From: Methylotenera_A sp044222005
GTDB lineage: Bacteria > Pseudomonadota > Gammaproteobacteria > Burkholderiales > Methylophilaceae
Assembly: GCA_044222005.1 (NCBI GenBank)
Contig: JBGANY010000004.1
Span: 1-64,000, forward strand
Reading direction: 5' to 3'
Length of the DNA stretch: 64,000 bases
Part shown: positions 63,436 to 64,000 of the stretch, in pieces
Layout: every line of letters begins with the position of its first letter
Numbering within the stretch: position 1 is the first letter of the stretch
Position numbers and translations under genes: made by a program
The notes under the pieces: generated by a model
What the model saw: only the letters and a program-made list of their open reading frames with translations
Database searches by the model: none
What the model was told of the DNA's origin: nothing

Positions 63436-64000
63436 ATTTCTTCAATTTTTCTCCGATATGCGCTTCTCCACGCTGTTTGGCGAGCATGACCTGCTTTTGC
63501 CTTTCGGTCAGCGCCGCGCGTTTTTCTGCAGAAACTTTGTCGTAGCAATGCGGGCACGAAATGCCGGCTACATACTGCGGGCTTTGCATTTCCTCCTGCG
63601 AGAGCGGCATGCGGCAGGCATAGCACTGGTCGTAATCGCCGACTTCCAGCCCATGTTTAACAGCCACGCGTTGGTCGAACACAAAGCATTCGCCTTGCCA
63701 CAGGCTTTGCGCCTCGGGCACAGTTTCCAGGTATTTCAAAATGCCGCCTTGCAGGTGATATACTTCTTCAAAGCCTTGTTCTTTCATGAAAGACGAGGCT
63801 TTTTCGCAGCGGATGCCGCCTGTGCAGAACATGGCGACTTTTTTATTTTTAGCTTTATCCAGGTTTTGTTCGACAAATTTTGGGAATTCGCGGAATGTCG
63901 TTGTTTTTGGGTCAACTGCGCCTTTGAATGTGCCGATATGCACTTCGTAATCATTGCGCGTGTCTAGCACAACCACGTCTGGATCTGAAATCAGCGCGTT
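63434..64000 (-). CDS. trhO: tRNA uridine(34) hydroxylase TrhO (rhodanese-like), 5' end outside the window
   Basis: The visible 189 codons are the C-terminal two thirds of TrhO/YceA, which forms 5-hydroxyuridine at tRNA position 34 using oxygen. The rhodanese domain has VVLDTRNDYEVHIG and the active-site Cys loop MFCTGGIRCEKAS. The C-terminal cysteine-rich module CYACRMPL and GISCPHCYDK may bind metal. The frame stays open to the window edge (NALISDPD before VVVLDTR), so the start is beyond 64000. Confidence 0.93.
   Translation of the reverse strand, partial: NALISDPDVVVLDTRNDYEVHIGTFKGAVDPKTTTFREFPKFVEQNLDKAKNKKVAMFCTGGIRCEKASSFMKEQGFEEVYHLQGGILKYLETVPEAQSLWQGECFVFDQRVAVKHGLEVGDYDQCYACRMPLSQEEMQSPQYVAGISCPHCYDKVSAEKRAALTERQKQVMLAKQRGEAHIGEKLKK

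Noticed and set aside
1..64000. Prophage, insertion sequence or CRISPR signatures.
   Set aside because: No integrase, transposase, capsid or terminase genes and no regularly spaced repeats were seen; both tRNA genes lack adjacent integrases or duplicated 3' ends.

Overview
The window is a chromosomal segment of a Gram-negative betaproteobacterium, most likely a Methylophilaceae member (Methylotenera-like). This is inferred from the style of the housekeeping proteins, the moderate GC, the Pil-Chp cluster, and an ssrA tag ending in ALAA. No database search was possible. Nothing looks like a prophage, insertion sequence, integron or CRISPR array; almost all of it is dense core genome.

Layout. 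1-4.1 kb: tRNA-Arg(CCU), then rep-uup on the minus strand. 4.2-8.4 kb: a membrane diguanylate cyclase, a class III nucleotide-cyclase-like membrane protein, a YlqF-type GTPase and a methyltransferase. 8.5-12.8 kb: an envelope cluster of two tandem secreted proteins of unknown function that share N-terminal start context and a C-terminal tail, a D,D-peptidase, and a TMTC-like GT-C membrane protein. 12.8-24.6 kb: SulP transporter, hrpA, a TonB-like protein, a COG0523 GTPase, an RNB exonuclease, a spermidine-synthase-like protein and a C-terminally truncated rRNA methyltransferase. 24.7-35.4 kb: MazG-like pyrophosphohydrolase, tpx, a frameshifted FIST sensor gene, and the complete pilGHIJ-chpA type IV pilus chemosensory operon. 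35.5-41.3 kb: dnaE, accA, tilS. 41.3-48.9 kb: a TonB-dependent receptor behind a promoter with two 16-bp operators, an NtrC-type response regulator, purT, a truncated haemoglobin and a PAS-GGDEF-EAL protein. 48.9-54.4 kb: one broken and one intact RhlE-type DEAD-box helicase, a 368-bp structured intergenic region, typA, tRNA-Ser(CGA). 54.4-64 kb: ybiT-like ABC-F, nitroreductase, a Gre-family factor, a lipoprotein, guaA-guaB, a DUF4124 protein, rnfH-ratA, smpB-ssrA and the 3' part of trhO.

Two themes stand out. First, several genes are damaged by what look like short deletions or frameshifts (second envelope protein, truncated rRNA methyltransferase, FIST, rhlE). The rhlE case is directly supported because an intact paralogue lies next to it. 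Second, an uncatalogued small hairpin-forming dispersed repeat of about 35-48 bp with core AATATCCATGCG occurs four times. One copy sits in frame inside uup and another in the guaB-guaA spacer, and its core is found in both orientations relative to near-identical arms.

Signalling is well represented: two c-di-GMP proteins, a cyclase-like protein, the Pil-Chp system with its FIST neighbour, and an orphan sigma-54-type regulator. Together they suggest a surface-sensing, motile or attaching methylotroph. The best candidates for undescribed biology are the envelope cluster at 8.5-12.8 kb, the dispersed hairpin repeat, and the twin-operator promoter of the receptor gene.
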